DNA from: Marvinbryantia formatexigens DSM 14469
Lineage (GTDB): Bacteria > Bacillota > Clostridia > Lachnospirales > Lachnospiraceae
Assembly: GCF_025148285.1 (NCBI RefSeq)
Contig: NZ_CP102268.1
Span: forward strand, 2,893,001-2,957,000
Length of the DNA: 64,000 bases
Direction of reading: 5' to 3'
Below, piece by piece: positions 34,978 to 42,987 of the stretch; within the stretch, counting starts at the first letter, position 1, and every line of letters starts with the position of its first letter. The notes under the pieces were generated by a model. That model searched no databases and was not told the DNA's origin. It was given only the letters and a program-made list of their open reading frames with translations. The translations under genes were made by a program, and so were the position numbers.

Positions 34978-36234
34978 ATGACGGAAAATATACGGTTATC
35001 GTTTCAGGGAATCTGGTCGCATAAGCTGAGGTCTCTTCTGACAATGCTTGGAATTATTATCGGTATCGCCGCAATAATTTCCATTGTATCCACGATAAAG
35101 GGAACAAATGAGGAAATTAAAAACAATCTGATTGGAGCGGGGGACAATACCGTACTCATCCAGATGGAACAGAACGGATTTCCGCTTTCTATTTTTTCAG
35201 AATCCGATATTCCCACCGGCGTGCGCGAGGTCAGCGCAGCGTGCATAGAAAAGCTCAGAGCCTGCAGTGGGGTAAAGAATGTCACTTGTTATACAGAAAG
35301 ACAGAGCCCCGGCAACGTATTTTATAAAAACAAAGCGCTCTCTGACATCGGAATACGCGGGATTGACCGGGAATATTTTAACACCGGCAATTATTATATG
35401 CGCAGCGGCAGGAATTTTGACACGAAGGATTATGAAAATTTCCGCAAGGTGATTATCCTGGAACAGCAGGTGGCGGAGATGCTGTTCCAGAACCGCAGCC
35501 CCATCGGGGAGGTGCTGGAAATCGGCGGAGCGCCGTTTACAATTATCGGGGTCGTCGGAAAAGTACGCCGGGTCGAGCCAAAGATTAATTCCGTGGACGA
35601 TTATCTGAATTATGTCACCGATTCGCCGGGTTATATTTTTATGCCGAAGGCATCCTGGCCGATTGCATTTTTCTATGATGAGCCGGAAAATGTCATTGTA
35701 AAGGCGGAGCGCGTGGAGGATATGGAAAGCGTGGGGAAGGAAGCGGAAAAAATATTAAATGCCGCCCTTTCACCGGAGCAGACGGAGGTACAGTATAAAG
35801 CGGATGATATTTTGAAAAAGGTGGAGGACTTGCAGAGTCTCGGAGCGGCGACGCAGAAACAGCTCATCTGGATTGCCAGCATTTCTCTTCTGGTGGGCGG
35901 AATCGGCGTAATGAATATCATGCTGGTTTCCGTCACGGAGCGCACAAGCGAGATTGGACTGAAAAAGGCGATAGGCGCCAGAAAGCAGAGCATCCTGCTG
36001 CAGTTTCTGACGGAGGCGGCTGTGCTGACGAGCATAGGAGGCGCCATCGGCGTGCTGTGCGGAATTGCGATGGCGCAGATTATCAGCCGTATCTCCGGCG
36101 TGGCAGTGGCGGTCAGCATTCCGGCGGCGGGCATCGCGGTCGTATTTTCGATGGTCATCGGCATTGTTTTCGGACTGCTTCCATCCGTGAAAGCGGCGAA
36201 TCTGAATCCCATCGACGCGCTGCGCCGGGAGTAA
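34978..36234 (+). CDS. ABC exporter permease (MacB/FtsX family)
   Basis: The 418-residue permease has the MacB topology: an N-terminal helix (LLTMLGIIIGIAAIISIVST) preceded by FQGIWSHKLRS, a large outer domain of about 210 residues, then three helices near the C-terminus. The FtsX motif after the second helix is clear: IMLVSVTERTSEIGLKKAIGARKQSI. The end VKAANLNPIDALRRE is also typical. It follows GAGGAGGGC. With the ATPase and two adaptors it forms a tripartite-like exporter in a Gram-positive, often used to export or resist antimicrobial peptides. Confidence 0.95.
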   Translation: MTENIRLSFQGIWSHKLRSLLTMLGIIIGIAAIISIVSTIKGTNEEIKNNLIGAGDNTVLIQMEQNGFPLSIFSESDIPTGVREVSAACIEKLRACSGVKNVTCYTERQSPGNVFYKNKALSDIGIRGIDREYFNTGNYYMRSGRNFDTKDYENFRKVIILEQQVAEMLFQNRSPIGEVLEIGGAPFTIIGVVGKVRRVEPKINSVDDYLNYVTDSPGYIFMPKASWPIAFFYDEPENVIVKAERVEDMESVGKEAEKILNAALSPEQTEVQYKADDILKKVEDLQSLGAATQKQLIWIASISLLVGGIGVMNIMLVSVTERTSEIGLKKAIGARKQSILLQFLTEAAVLTSIGGAIGVLCGIAMAQIISRISGVAVAVSIPAAGIAVVFSMVIGIVFGLLPSVKAANLNPIDALRRE

Positions 36235-36301
36235 TAAATTTGCGCTGCGTGGGAGTAATAAATTTGCAATAAATTTGCGCTGCGCCGGGAATAATAAATT
36301 C
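36217..36301. repeat. 25-bp tandem units copied from the permease gene end
   Basis: GCGCTGCGCCGGGAGTAATA (36217) is repeated with changes at 36242 and 36277, with an 11-bp partial piece between. The first copy encodes the last residues ALRRE and the stop codon. Confidence 0.85.
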
Positions 36302-36304
36302 TGC

Positions 36305-36333
36305 TTGACACAGACACCGGAATGTGTTATATT
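36305..36333 (+). promoter_or_regulatory. Promoter of the riboswitch transcript
   Basis: TTGACA (36305-36310), 17 bp, TATATT (36328-36333). Confidence 0.8.
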
Positions 36334-36344
36334 TTTAACAAGCA

Positions 36345-36440
36345 AGCGAAAGGGAGTAGCTAAACGGTTGAAAGACCGGGTTTGAGAGCGACATTCGATG
36401 CCGAAGGGCATCCGTATCAAATGAGAAAGCAAGACTTTTA
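36345..36440 (+). promoter_or_regulatory. yybP-ykoY family (Mn2+) riboswitch aptamer
   Basis: The 5' loop segment AAAGGGAGTAGC (36349-36360) and the 3' loop segment AGCAAGACTTTT (36428-36439) match the conserved halves of the yybP-ykoY aptamer (compare GGGGAGUAGC and AGCAAGACC). Between them lie two hairpins: CGGTTGAAAGACCG and GATGCCGAAGGGCATC. A long-range ATACGGA-type cross helix was not checked. The 3' strand is shared with a terminator stem, which gives a switch: Mn2+ binding to the aptamer should block the terminator and turn expression on. Confidence 0.72.
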
Positions 36441-36473
36441 TTGTGGCAGGCGTCATGGTAAAAGTCTTTTTTT
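36431..36473 (+). terminator. Riboswitch-controlled intrinsic terminator
   Basis: AAGACTTTT (36431-36439) pairs perfectly with AAAAGTCTT (36460-36468), followed by a T run to 36473. The left arm overlaps the 3' end of the aptamer. Confidence 0.8.
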
Positions 36474-36545
36474 ACGAAATCGGTTTTTATACATGGCGGC
36501 ACCTGCGCAAGCCGAATAGCTTGCCCGGAATGGAGGGAAAAAAGG

Positions 36546-36962
36546 ATGGAAAAAACAAGAGAACAGGAAATCCAGGAGGCAGTGAGAGCGGGAGAGAAGG
36601 CGCTGCAAAGTCTGTACAGAGCGCAGGAAAAGCTGAACAGTGCGAGAAACTGGGGAATTTTTGATTTGCTCGGCGGAGGCTTTTTTACAGACATGATGAA
36701 GCATTCGCGCATGAATGATGCGAAGGTTCTGATGGAAGATGCCAGAGCCGACCTGCTGATTTTTCAGAGGGAGCTGCGCGATGTCCATGTGCCGACGGAG
36801 CTTCGTATGGAGGTGGGAAGCTTTCTTACCTTTGCAGACTTTTTCTTTGACGGGCTGGTTGCCGATTATCTGGTGCAGTCAAAGATTGCGGAGGCGCGGG
36901 AGCAGGTAAATGACGCCATTTTGCAGGTGGAGCGGCTGCTTTATAGTCTGCGGGAGTTGTAG
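36546..36962 (+). CDS. Unrecognised 138-residue helical protein under the Mn riboswitch
   Basis: The start follows GGAGG at about 10 nt spacing. The sequence is mainly helical, with a charged N-terminus (REQEIQEAVRAGEKALQSLYRAQEKLNSARNWG), a glycine turn IFDLLGGGFFTDMMKHSRM, and two further amphipathic helices ending EQVNDAILQVERLL. There is no clear membrane helix; the central FADFFFDGLVADYLVQSKI is moderately hydrophobic. No catalytic motif or family is recognised. Its position downstream of a yybP-ykoY switch, together with YccF after it, suggests a part in manganese homeostasis or membrane stress. That is inference from position only. Confidence 0.75.
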   Translation: MEKTREQEIQEAVRAGEKALQSLYRAQEKLNSARNWGIFDLLGGGFFTDMMKHSRMNDAKVLMEDARADLLIFQRELRDVHVPTELRMEVGSFLTFADFFFDGLVADYLVQSKIAEAREQVNDAILQVERLLYSLREL

Positions 36963-37103
36963 GTCTGCTGCCTACGGAGCTGTAGATTTATCGTCTGCAG
37001 GCTATAGATTTACCATCTGCAGGGATGCAGGCTGATTATCTGCGGGAATGATGGGTTTACCATCTGCAGGAATGCAGGTTTACCGTCTTTGGGGCGGCAG
37101 GAT
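36946..37103. repeat. Degenerate 22-24 bp tandem repeat starting in the gene's last codons
   Basis: Units resemble RTCTGCAGGAATGCAGG followed by TTTACC and recur about six times. The first unit, GTCTGCGGGAGTTGTAG, contains the last codons and stop of the 138-residue protein gene. Confidence 0.7.
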
Positions 37104-37133
37104 GAAAAATATGGAGAAAAGGGAGGATGAAGT

Positions 37134-37493
37134 ATGGGGTGTCTTGGAAATGTGTTGTGGTTTCTCTGCGGAGGATGTATCGGCGGACTGAGCTGGTGCC
37201 TGGCAGGATGCCTGTGGTGTGTCACGATTATCGGAATCCCGGTGGGAATGCAGTGCTTTAAGCTTGCTTCCATGAGCTTTTTCCCGTTTGGAAAAGAGGT
37301 CGTTTACGGAGGAGGCGCGGGCTCGTTCCTGTTGAATATTATCTGGCTGCTCGTCTCCGGGCTGCCGTTGGCGCTGGAGCATCTGGCGTTCGGCGCGCTG
37401 CTGTGCATAACGATTGTGGGTATCCCGTTCGGGCTGCAGCACTTTAAGCTTGCGAAGCTGGCGCTGATGCCGTTCGGAGCGGATATCGTTTAA
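37134..37493 (+). CDS. yccF: YccF domain membrane protein
   Basis: The 119-residue protein has two YccF repeats, each with the pattern NxLWxxxxGxxxxLxxxxxGxxxCxTIIGIPxGxQxFKLA: GNVLWFLCGGCIGGLSWCLA then ITIIGIPVG-type (VTIIGIPVGMQCFKLA), and NIIWLLVSGLPLALEHLAFG then CITIVGIPFGLQHFKLA. This fits two pairs of membrane helices. The function of the family is unknown. It follows the 138-residue protein gene and may share its Mn-responsive transcript, although a degenerate repeat lies between. A perfect terminator follows. Confidence 0.92.
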   Translation: MGCLGNVLWFLCGGCIGGLSWCLAGCLWCVTIIGIPVGMQCFKLASMSFFPFGKEVVYGGGAGSFLLNIIWLLVSGLPLALEHLAFGALLCITIVGIPFGLQHFKLAKLALMPFGADIV

Positions 37494-37494
37494 A

Positions 37495-37542
37495 AGAAAG
37501 AGAACCTGTCGTGCAAAAGACGCATGTGCAGGTTCTCTTTCT
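37495..37542. terminator. Bidirectional terminator between yccF and mscL
   Basis: AGAAAGAGAACCTG (37495-37508) pairs perfectly over 14 bp with CAGGTTCTCTTTCT (37529-37542). Pyrimidine-rich 3' sides occur on both strands, fitting the convergent genes. Confidence 0.85.
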
Positions 37543-37673
37543 ATTCATAAAATATTTCTGTATGCTGCAAAACCATTTCTGCGGATAAAAATGTTTCTGC
37601 ATATTGCGCAATTATTTCTGCGCATCGGGAAAATCGTTCCTGCATATTCTGGAATGCAGATAAAGCGGAACGG

Positions 37674-38132
37674 TTATTCGATGACGGAAGTGCAGTGCGG
37701 ACAGCGCGTTGCATTGATGTCGATTTCGCTCTGGCAGAACGGACATTTTTTCGTGGTGGACGCCTCTTCGACGGCTTTTTCGTGGTGTCCGATTGCGGCA
37801 AGCTTATTCATGCCTTTTACAAGCATAAAGATTACGAACGCCATGATAAGGAAATTGATGACGGCAGTGATAAAATTGCCGTAGGCAAAGACCGCGACGC
37901 CGGCTTCCTGCGCGGCGGCAAGCGTGGTGAATTTCTGGTCGCCACTGAGCTGGATGAACCAGTTGGAAAAGTCGATGCCGCCGGTAATCAGACTGATGAC
38001 CGGCATGATGATGTCGTTTACCAGCGAGTTGATGATGGACTGGAACGCGCCGCCGATGATAACGCCGACTGCCAGGTCCATAACGTTTCCGCGCATGATA
38101 AATGTTTTGAATTCGTCCATAAGTTTCTTCAT
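37674..38132 (-). CDS. mscL: Large-conductance mechanosensitive channel with C-terminal zinc ribbon
   Basis: MscL opens under membrane tension to release solutes during osmotic downshock. The 152-residue protein has the conserved N-terminus [20 protein letters not shown], helix 1, an outer loop with [14 protein letters not shown], and helix 2 ([20 protein letters not shown]). After the usual C-terminal helix it carries CPFC...CPHC, a four-Cys zinc ribbon in the last 30 residues. The start follows CAGGAGG. The family member of E. coli has 136 residues and no ribbon; related Clostridia often have the ribbon. Confidence 0.96.
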   Translation of the reverse strand: MKKLMDEFKTFIMRGNVMDLAVGVIIGGAFQSIINSLVNDIIMPVISLITGGIDFSNWFIQLSGDQKFTTLAAAQEAGVAVFAYGNFITAVINFLIMAFVIFMLVKGMNKLAAIGHHEKAVEEASTTKKCPFCQSEIDINATRCPHCTSVIE

Positions 38133-38231
38133 AGCTCACATTCCTCCTGTGTATAAAGTAGTTATTTTTATTTTAGCAAAACAGACCGGATATTACAATG
38201 CATCCGGAATGATTATTTTTATCTGCATGAA

Positions 38232-38290
38232 GTTTCGAAACGAAACATTCTGAAATGATGGTTGCATTTTGTGACGGCATGTGCTATAGT
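38232..38290 (+). promoter_or_regulatory. Promoter and inverted-repeat operator of the HTH-AAA gene
   Basis: TTGCAT (38262-38267), 17 bp, TATAGT (38285-38290). Just upstream is the perfect inverted repeat GTTTCG-AAA-CGAAAC (38232-38246), a candidate site for the HTH domain of the encoded protein. Confidence 0.6.
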
Positions 38291-38318
38291 GAGGGAAAGG
38301 AAAAGAGGTGACCCGGTT

Positions 38319-40247
38319 ATGAAAACAAAGTTCTGTGAGTATCTTACGATGTACCGCAGGCAGCGCGGCTATACGCAGGCGGAGATGGCGGAGAAGCTGG
38401 AGATTTCGCGCTCCACTTATACAAATTATGAAACAGGGAACCGTGCGCCGGACTTTGAGACGCTGATTCAGATTGGCGATATCCTGGATTGCTCTCTGGA
38501 TGAGCTGTTCGGGCGGGACCGGGGAGGCAGCGCCCGGTATCCGGACAGGGTGCGGGAGGCGGCGCCGGTTTACCGGACAAATACGGAATATCGCGCAAAG
38601 CCTGAGAGACGGCTGGCAATCGGTCAGCAGGACTTCCGGGCTCTTCGTGAGCAGAATGCATACTACGTGGATAAGACGCGCATGATAGAGGAATTTCTGG
38701 GATCCTGGTACCAGGTGACGCTGATTACCCGTCCGCGCAGATTTGGAAAAACACTGAATATGTCTATGCTGGCGGAATTCTTTGACTGTACAAAAAATTC
38801 CGGCGATATTTTTGCGGGGACGTATATCAGCAGAAGCCGCGCGCGGGAGGAGATGAACCGGCAGCCGGTTATTTTTCTTTCGTTTCTGGATGTGAAGGCG
38901 GATTCTGCGGACGGTATGCTGGCGATGCTGGCGGACGTGCTGCGGGGGGAATACGGAAGATATTATCAGCTTATAGCGGATGGCAGCCTTCCGGATGTGC
39001 AGAAGGAGATATTTTATAAAAACTATAAAATGCTTTGCAGCAGGGGCATCACGGAGGAGAAGAAATACTGTATAAAAACGGCGGTGAAGGAGCTGTGCCA
39101 GCTGCTCGACATGCAGTTCGGGCAGAAGGTATATCTTCTGATTGACGAGTACGATACGCCCTTTATCTCGGCAAATGCAGGCGGATACTACAGTGAGATC
39201 CGGGACGTGCTGGCGGGTGTTTTCGGCACCTCCATCAAGGGAAATGCTTCGCTTGGAAGAGCGGTGCTTACGGGAATACAGCGGATCGCCAAAGAAAATA
39301 TTTTTTCCGGTCTGAATAATCTCAGCGTCTGCACAGTGACGGACCGGGAGTATGAGGACTGCTTCGGCTTCACGGTGGAGGAAACGCGGGAGCTTCTGGA
39401 ATACTGCGGCGTCGGGTTTCCGGAAGAGGTCAGGCTGATGTATGACGGCTACCGCTTCGGCGCGGCAGAGGTGTACAATCCGTGGTCTGTTTCTTGCTAT
39501 GCTGCGCGGAAAAAAGCGGATTTTTACTGGGTAAACACCAGTGAAAACAGCATTTTAAAGGATGCGCTTGCCAAGCAGGGCCCTTCCTTCCGGGAGGAAT
39601 ACAACCATCTGATTGAGCAGGGAACAGTGACAGTGGAAGCGGAGCTGGCAGTGGCGTATTATGAAAAGCCGGGCGGCGCATCGTTCTGGGGGCTTCTGAT
39701 CAATGCCGGGATGCTGACGGTGGAGGAAGAAACGGAAGACGGGCGGTATACGGTGCGGGTGCCGAACCGGGAAGTATGGAGAGCCTTCCGGGAGCTGACG
39801 GCTTTCTGCCTGCAGGTGGAGGAAACGGAAATCAGCCGGATGCTGTACGCCCTGCGCGACGGCAGACCGGAGGAGTTTGCCAGGATTTATCAGCGAATTC
39901 TGCTGGAGCTGCCCTCCTATCACGATCTGAAGGATGAAAACAGCTATCACATGATGCTGCTTGGCATGTGCGCTTTTATGCGGAAGGATTATGAGGTGCA
40001 GAGCAACCGTGAGAGCGGGGAGGGAAGATGCGATATTTTGCTATATTCCAGAAGGCAGAATCTTCCCGGAATCATTCTGGAATTTAAGTATACCAGAGAA
40101 GAATCGGAGGACCTGGAAGCGCTTGCGCAGAAGGCGCTCGACCAGATACGGGAGAAAAACTATGACGCCGGAATGCATGGCGGGAGCTGGCATTTCGGAC
40201 TTGCGCACCGCGGGAAAAAAGCGGCGGTGAGATGGGAGAAACTATGA
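38319..40247 (+). CDS. HTH - AAA ATPase-like - PD-(D/E)XK nuclease-like fusion protein
   Basis: ATG 38319 follows AGAGGTGACC. Residues 1-66 are an XRE-type HTH (MYRRQRGYTQAEMAEKLEIS, then YTNYETGNRAPDFETL). From about 106 comes the AAA-ATPase-like domain: QDFRALREQNAYYVDKTRMI, Walker A-type RPRRFGKTLNMSML, Walker B VYLLIDEYDTPF. The C-terminal part carries a nuclease-like motif GRCDILLYS...GIILEFKYTRE. The AAA/nuclease pair (PF09820/PF08011) is abundant in gut anaerobes with no proven role; phage defence or toxin functions have been suggested for such NTPase-nuclease fusions. The added HTH suggests self-regulation. Its stop overlaps the next gene's start. Confidence 0.88.
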   Translation: MKTKFCEYLTMYRRQRGYTQAEMAEKLEISRSTYTNYETGNRAPDFETLIQIGDILDCSLDELFGRDRGGSARYPDRVREAAPVYRTNTEYRAKPERRLAIGQQDFRALREQNAYYVDKTRMIEEFLGSWYQVTLITRPRRFGKTLNMSMLAEFFDCTKNSGDIFAGTYISRSRAREEMNRQPVIFLSFLDVKADSADGMLAMLADVLRGEYGRYYQLIADGSLPDVQKEIFYKNYKMLCSRGITEEKKYCIKTAVKELCQLLDMQFGQKVYLLIDEYDTPFISANAGGYYSEIRDVLAGVFGTSIKGNASLGRAVLTGIQRIAKENIFSGLNNLSVCTVTDREYEDCFGFTVEETRELLEYCGVGFPEEVRLMYDGYRFGAAEVYNPWSVSCYAARKKADFYWVNTSENSILKDALAKQGPSFREEYNHLIEQGTVTVEAELAVAYYEKPGGASFWGLLINAGMLTVEEETEDGRYTVRVPNREVWRAFRELTAFCLQVEETEISRMLYALRDGRPEEFARIYQRILLELPSYHDLKDENSYHMMLLGMCAFMRKDYEVQSNRESGEGRCDILLYSRRQNLPGIILEFKYTREESEDLEALAQKALDQIREKNYDAGMHGGSWHFGLAHRGKKAAVRWEKL

Positions 40248-41308
40248 GATTTATACATATTGCAGATGTACATCTGGGCGCGGTGCCGGATAAGGGGCAG
40301 CCCTGGTCACAGACACGGGCGCAGGAGCTATGGAAGAGCTTCCAGAGGGTAATCCGGGAGGCGGAGCGGGAACAGGCGGATCTTCTTCTGATAGCCGGGG
40401 ATCTTTTTCACCGGCAGCCGCTGGTGCGCGAATTAAAAGAAGTCAATTATCTCTTTGGCAGACTGAGCAGGACGCAGGTCGTCCTGATAGCGGGAAATCA
40501 CGACTATCTGCACCGCGATTCTCCCTTCCGTAATTTTGAGTGGGCGGAAAACGTGATTTTTCTGGATTCCCCGGAATGTGAGAGCGTCTGCTTCCGGCAG
40601 CTTGAAACCACGGTCTATGGCTTCAGCTACTATAACAGAGAGATTACGGAGCCGCTTTACGATGATCTGGAGCCGGACGATGCACCGGGCTGTCACATTC
40701 TGCTGGCGCACGGCGGGGATGAACGCCACATCCCGATAGATAAAAAGCGTCTGGCGGCAAGCGGCTTCGATTACATTGCGCTTGGACATATCCACAAGCC
40801 GCAGATGCTGGTGGAAAATAAGATGGCGTATTCCGGCGCGCTGGAGCCGGTTGACAGCAACGATACCGGCGTGCACGGATATATTCTTGGAGAATATGAA
40901 GACGGGCGGCTGAGCACAGAGTTTGTGCCGTTTGCCAGCCGGGAATATATACAGATTTCGCTGGAGAGCACGCTGGAGACGACCGGTTACGGGCTGCAGG
41001 AGCAGCTCTCGCGGGAGATTGCCGCCGATGGCGCACAGAATATTTATAAGGTGGATATCATCGGACTGCGGGAGCCGGAAATGGCGTATCACACGGAGGA
41101 ATGGTATGAGCTGGGGAACATTCTGGAGATTCATGATCTGACGGAGCCGGGCTTTTCCATCGAGGAGCTGCGGCGGCAGCACGGACGGGACCTCATCGGG
41201 CGCTATATAGAAAAGCTTTTGCAGAACGAAGGCGGTGAGGTCAGCCCGGTCAGACAGCAGGCGCTGGCGTATGGAATCGCCGCGCTGAAAAAAACGCAGA
41301 AGAGGTAG
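40244..41308 (+). CDS. Mre11/SbcD-like DNA repair exonuclease (YhaO type)
   Basis: The 354-residue protein is a calcineurin-like metallophosphoesterase of the SbcD/YhaO group, which processes DNA ends with an SMC-like partner. The five metal motifs are present: IADVHLG, LLIAGDLFHRQP, VLIAGNHDYLH, LLAHGGDE and YIALGHIHKPQ. ATG 40244 overlaps the previous stop (ATGA) and is preceded by GGGAG; an ATG at 40232 is a less likely start. The Rad50-like partner gene follows 3 bp later. Confidence 0.93.
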   Translation: MRFIHIADVHLGAVPDKGQPWSQTRAQELWKSFQRVIREAEREQADLLLIAGDLFHRQPLVRELKEVNYLFGRLSRTQVVLIAGNHDYLHRDSPFRNFEWAENVIFLDSPECESVCFRQLETTVYGFSYYNREITEPLYDDLEPDDAPGCHILLAHGGDERHIPIDKKRLAASGFDYIALGHIHKPQMLVENKMAYSGALEPVDSNDTGVHGYILGEYEDGRLSTEFVPFASREYIQISLESTLETTGYGLQEQLSREIAADGAQNIYKVDIIGLREPEMAYHTEEWYELGNILEIHDLTEPGFSIEELRRQHGRDLIGRYIEKLLQNEGGEVSPVRQQALAYGIAALKKTQKR

Positions 41309-41311
41309 CAG

Positions 41312-42898
41312 ATGGAAATAATAGAAATCAGAATGGACCATTTTGGGAAATTTAACGGGCAGAGCATGGAATTTCATCCGGGCATCAATGTCATTTACGG
41401 GGACAATGAAACCGGAAAGAGTACCATGCGCTCCTTTATCCGGGGGATGTTTTTTGGAATCGACCGGATGCGCGGACGCGCGGCGCAGCAGGATGAATAC
41501 AGTCTGCGCCAGCCGTGGGAGAACGGCAGTTATTTTTCCGGCATGTTAAGATTTAAGAGCGGGGATAAGATTTACCGGATAGAGCGGAACTTTGAAAAAC
41601 ATGATAAGGAGGTGCGGCTGATCTGCGAGACAGACAGCCGAGAGCTGGAGCCGGAGGAGCTTTCGGATTTCCTCCAGGGGCTGGATGAGACCGCCTTTTC
41701 CAACACAGTGTTTTTCGGCGGCTGCAGTGCGGAGACGGACGACGGGCTGGCGAACGCCGTGCGTAATGGCATGATTAACGGCGGAAGTGGGGACCTGTCC
41801 GGGATAGACGCGGCAGCGGCGATGGAGGAGCTGAAGGAAGAGCGCAAAAGTCTGGAGCGCGAGAAAAAGAAGCAGGTGGCGGCAAAGATAGAAAAGATGC
41901 AGGAGATTTCCATGAAGATCGAGTATGCGCAGCAGGAGCTGGAGCAGCTTGCCGCGCAGGAGACGAAACACCGCGAGCGTCTGAAGGCGATGGAGGAGGA
42001 AATCCGGGAAGCCGGGGAGCTGTACGGCCGCGACGGGGAGGAAGCAGAAGAGAAAGCTGCCGGGACGATGGTCTGGAAGATAGGCAAAATTTCGATGGCG
42101 GTGATTGCGGCGGCTGCGCTGGTGACGGCGCTGGCGGTATCCTCTTTGCAGGTGCGCATCGGAGCGGTGGCGGTGATTATCCTGTCCTGTCTGGGCGTGC
42201 AGTTTTTCGGCGTGCGGGACCAGAAGCAGAAGGATATACAGCGGGAGGAGGAAGCGCGGCTGCGTGAACAGCGTCTGCGCCGCGAATACGAGCGGCAGAA
42301 GGCGCAGTATGAACGGCAGCAGAAGAACGCGCCGAAAAAGGAGCGGCTGCTTGCCAATCTGGAATGGACCGCCAATGCCCGCCGGGAAAAGCAGGTGATG
42401 CTGGAGGAGCTGCAGGAGCAGCAGCGGGCGCTGAAAATGCAGAATGGGGAAGTGGAGGCGCTGGATGAAAAGCTGTCCGCGGTATATCTCGCGATGGATA
42501 CGCTCTCCGAGGTGACGGCGGAGATTTACCAGGAATATGCCCAGAAGCTGAACGCACGCATTTCAGAGATTTTGTCCGTCATCACCGGCGGAAAGTACAC
42601 GGGAGCATATCTGGATGAAAATTTTCATGTGAGGGTGAGCACGCCGCAGAAGCTGCTGTCCATCTGGCAGGTCAGCCGGGGAACGATGGAGCAGATTTAT
42701 TTTGCGATGCGCATGGCGTGCGCGGAATTTCTGAATGCGGAGGATACGCTGCCGCTGATTCTGGACGACGCGTTTATTACATACGACGACACCCGCCTGG
42801 AACAGACACTGCGGTGGCTGTCCCAAAGCGGGCGTCAGGTGCTGCTGTTCACCTGCCACCGGCGTGAGCAGGAAATTCTGCAGCGGATATACGAATAA
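41312..42898 (+). CDS. Short Rad50/SbcC-like ATPase with membrane segments (YhaN type)
   Basis: This is the likely partner of the preceding exonuclease. The 528-residue protein has the N-terminal ABC-type ATPase half with GINVIYGDNETGKSTMRSFI (Walker A), a coiled coil at about 165-245, two hydrophobic segments at about 255-300 (ISMAVIAAAALVTALAVSSL and GAVAVIILSCLGVQFFG), a second coiled coil, and the C-terminal half with GTMEQIYFAMRMACAEFL (signature region) and LPLILDDAFITYDD (Walker B). It is much shorter than SbcC (about 1000 residues), and the membrane hairpin sits at the place of the zinc hook. Membrane-linked DNA-end processing is inferred. Confidence 0.85.
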   Translation: MEIIEIRMDHFGKFNGQSMEFHPGINVIYGDNETGKSTMRSFIRGMFFGIDRMRGRAAQQDEYSLRQPWENGSYFSGMLRFKSGDKIYRIERNFEKHDKEVRLICETDSRELEPEELSDFLQGLDETAFSNTVFFGGCSAETDDGLANAVRNGMINGGSGDLSGIDAAAAMEELKEERKSLEREKKKQVAAKIEKMQEISMKIEYAQQELEQLAAQETKHRERLKAMEEEIREAGELYGRDGEEAEEKAAGTMVWKIGKISMAVIAAAALVTALAVSSLQVRIGAVAVIILSCLGVQFFGVRDQKQKDIQREEEARLREQRLRREYERQKAQYERQQKNAPKKERLLANLEWTANARREKQVMLEELQEQQRALKMQNGEVEALDEKLSAVYLAMDTLSEVTAEIYQEYAQKLNARISEILSVITGGKYTGAYLDENFHVRVSTPQKLLSIWQVSRGTMEQIYFAMRMACAEFLNAEDTLPLILDDAFITYDDTRLEQTLRWLSQSGRQVLLFTCHRREQEILQRIYE

Positions 42899-42987
42899 TG
42901 TCCGGATTCCGGAGCGCCGTGCGAGTAAATCTGCCTGGCGCGACCCAGAGCGCGGATTCGCGGTGCCGGAGCTTCCGGCGCATTTTA

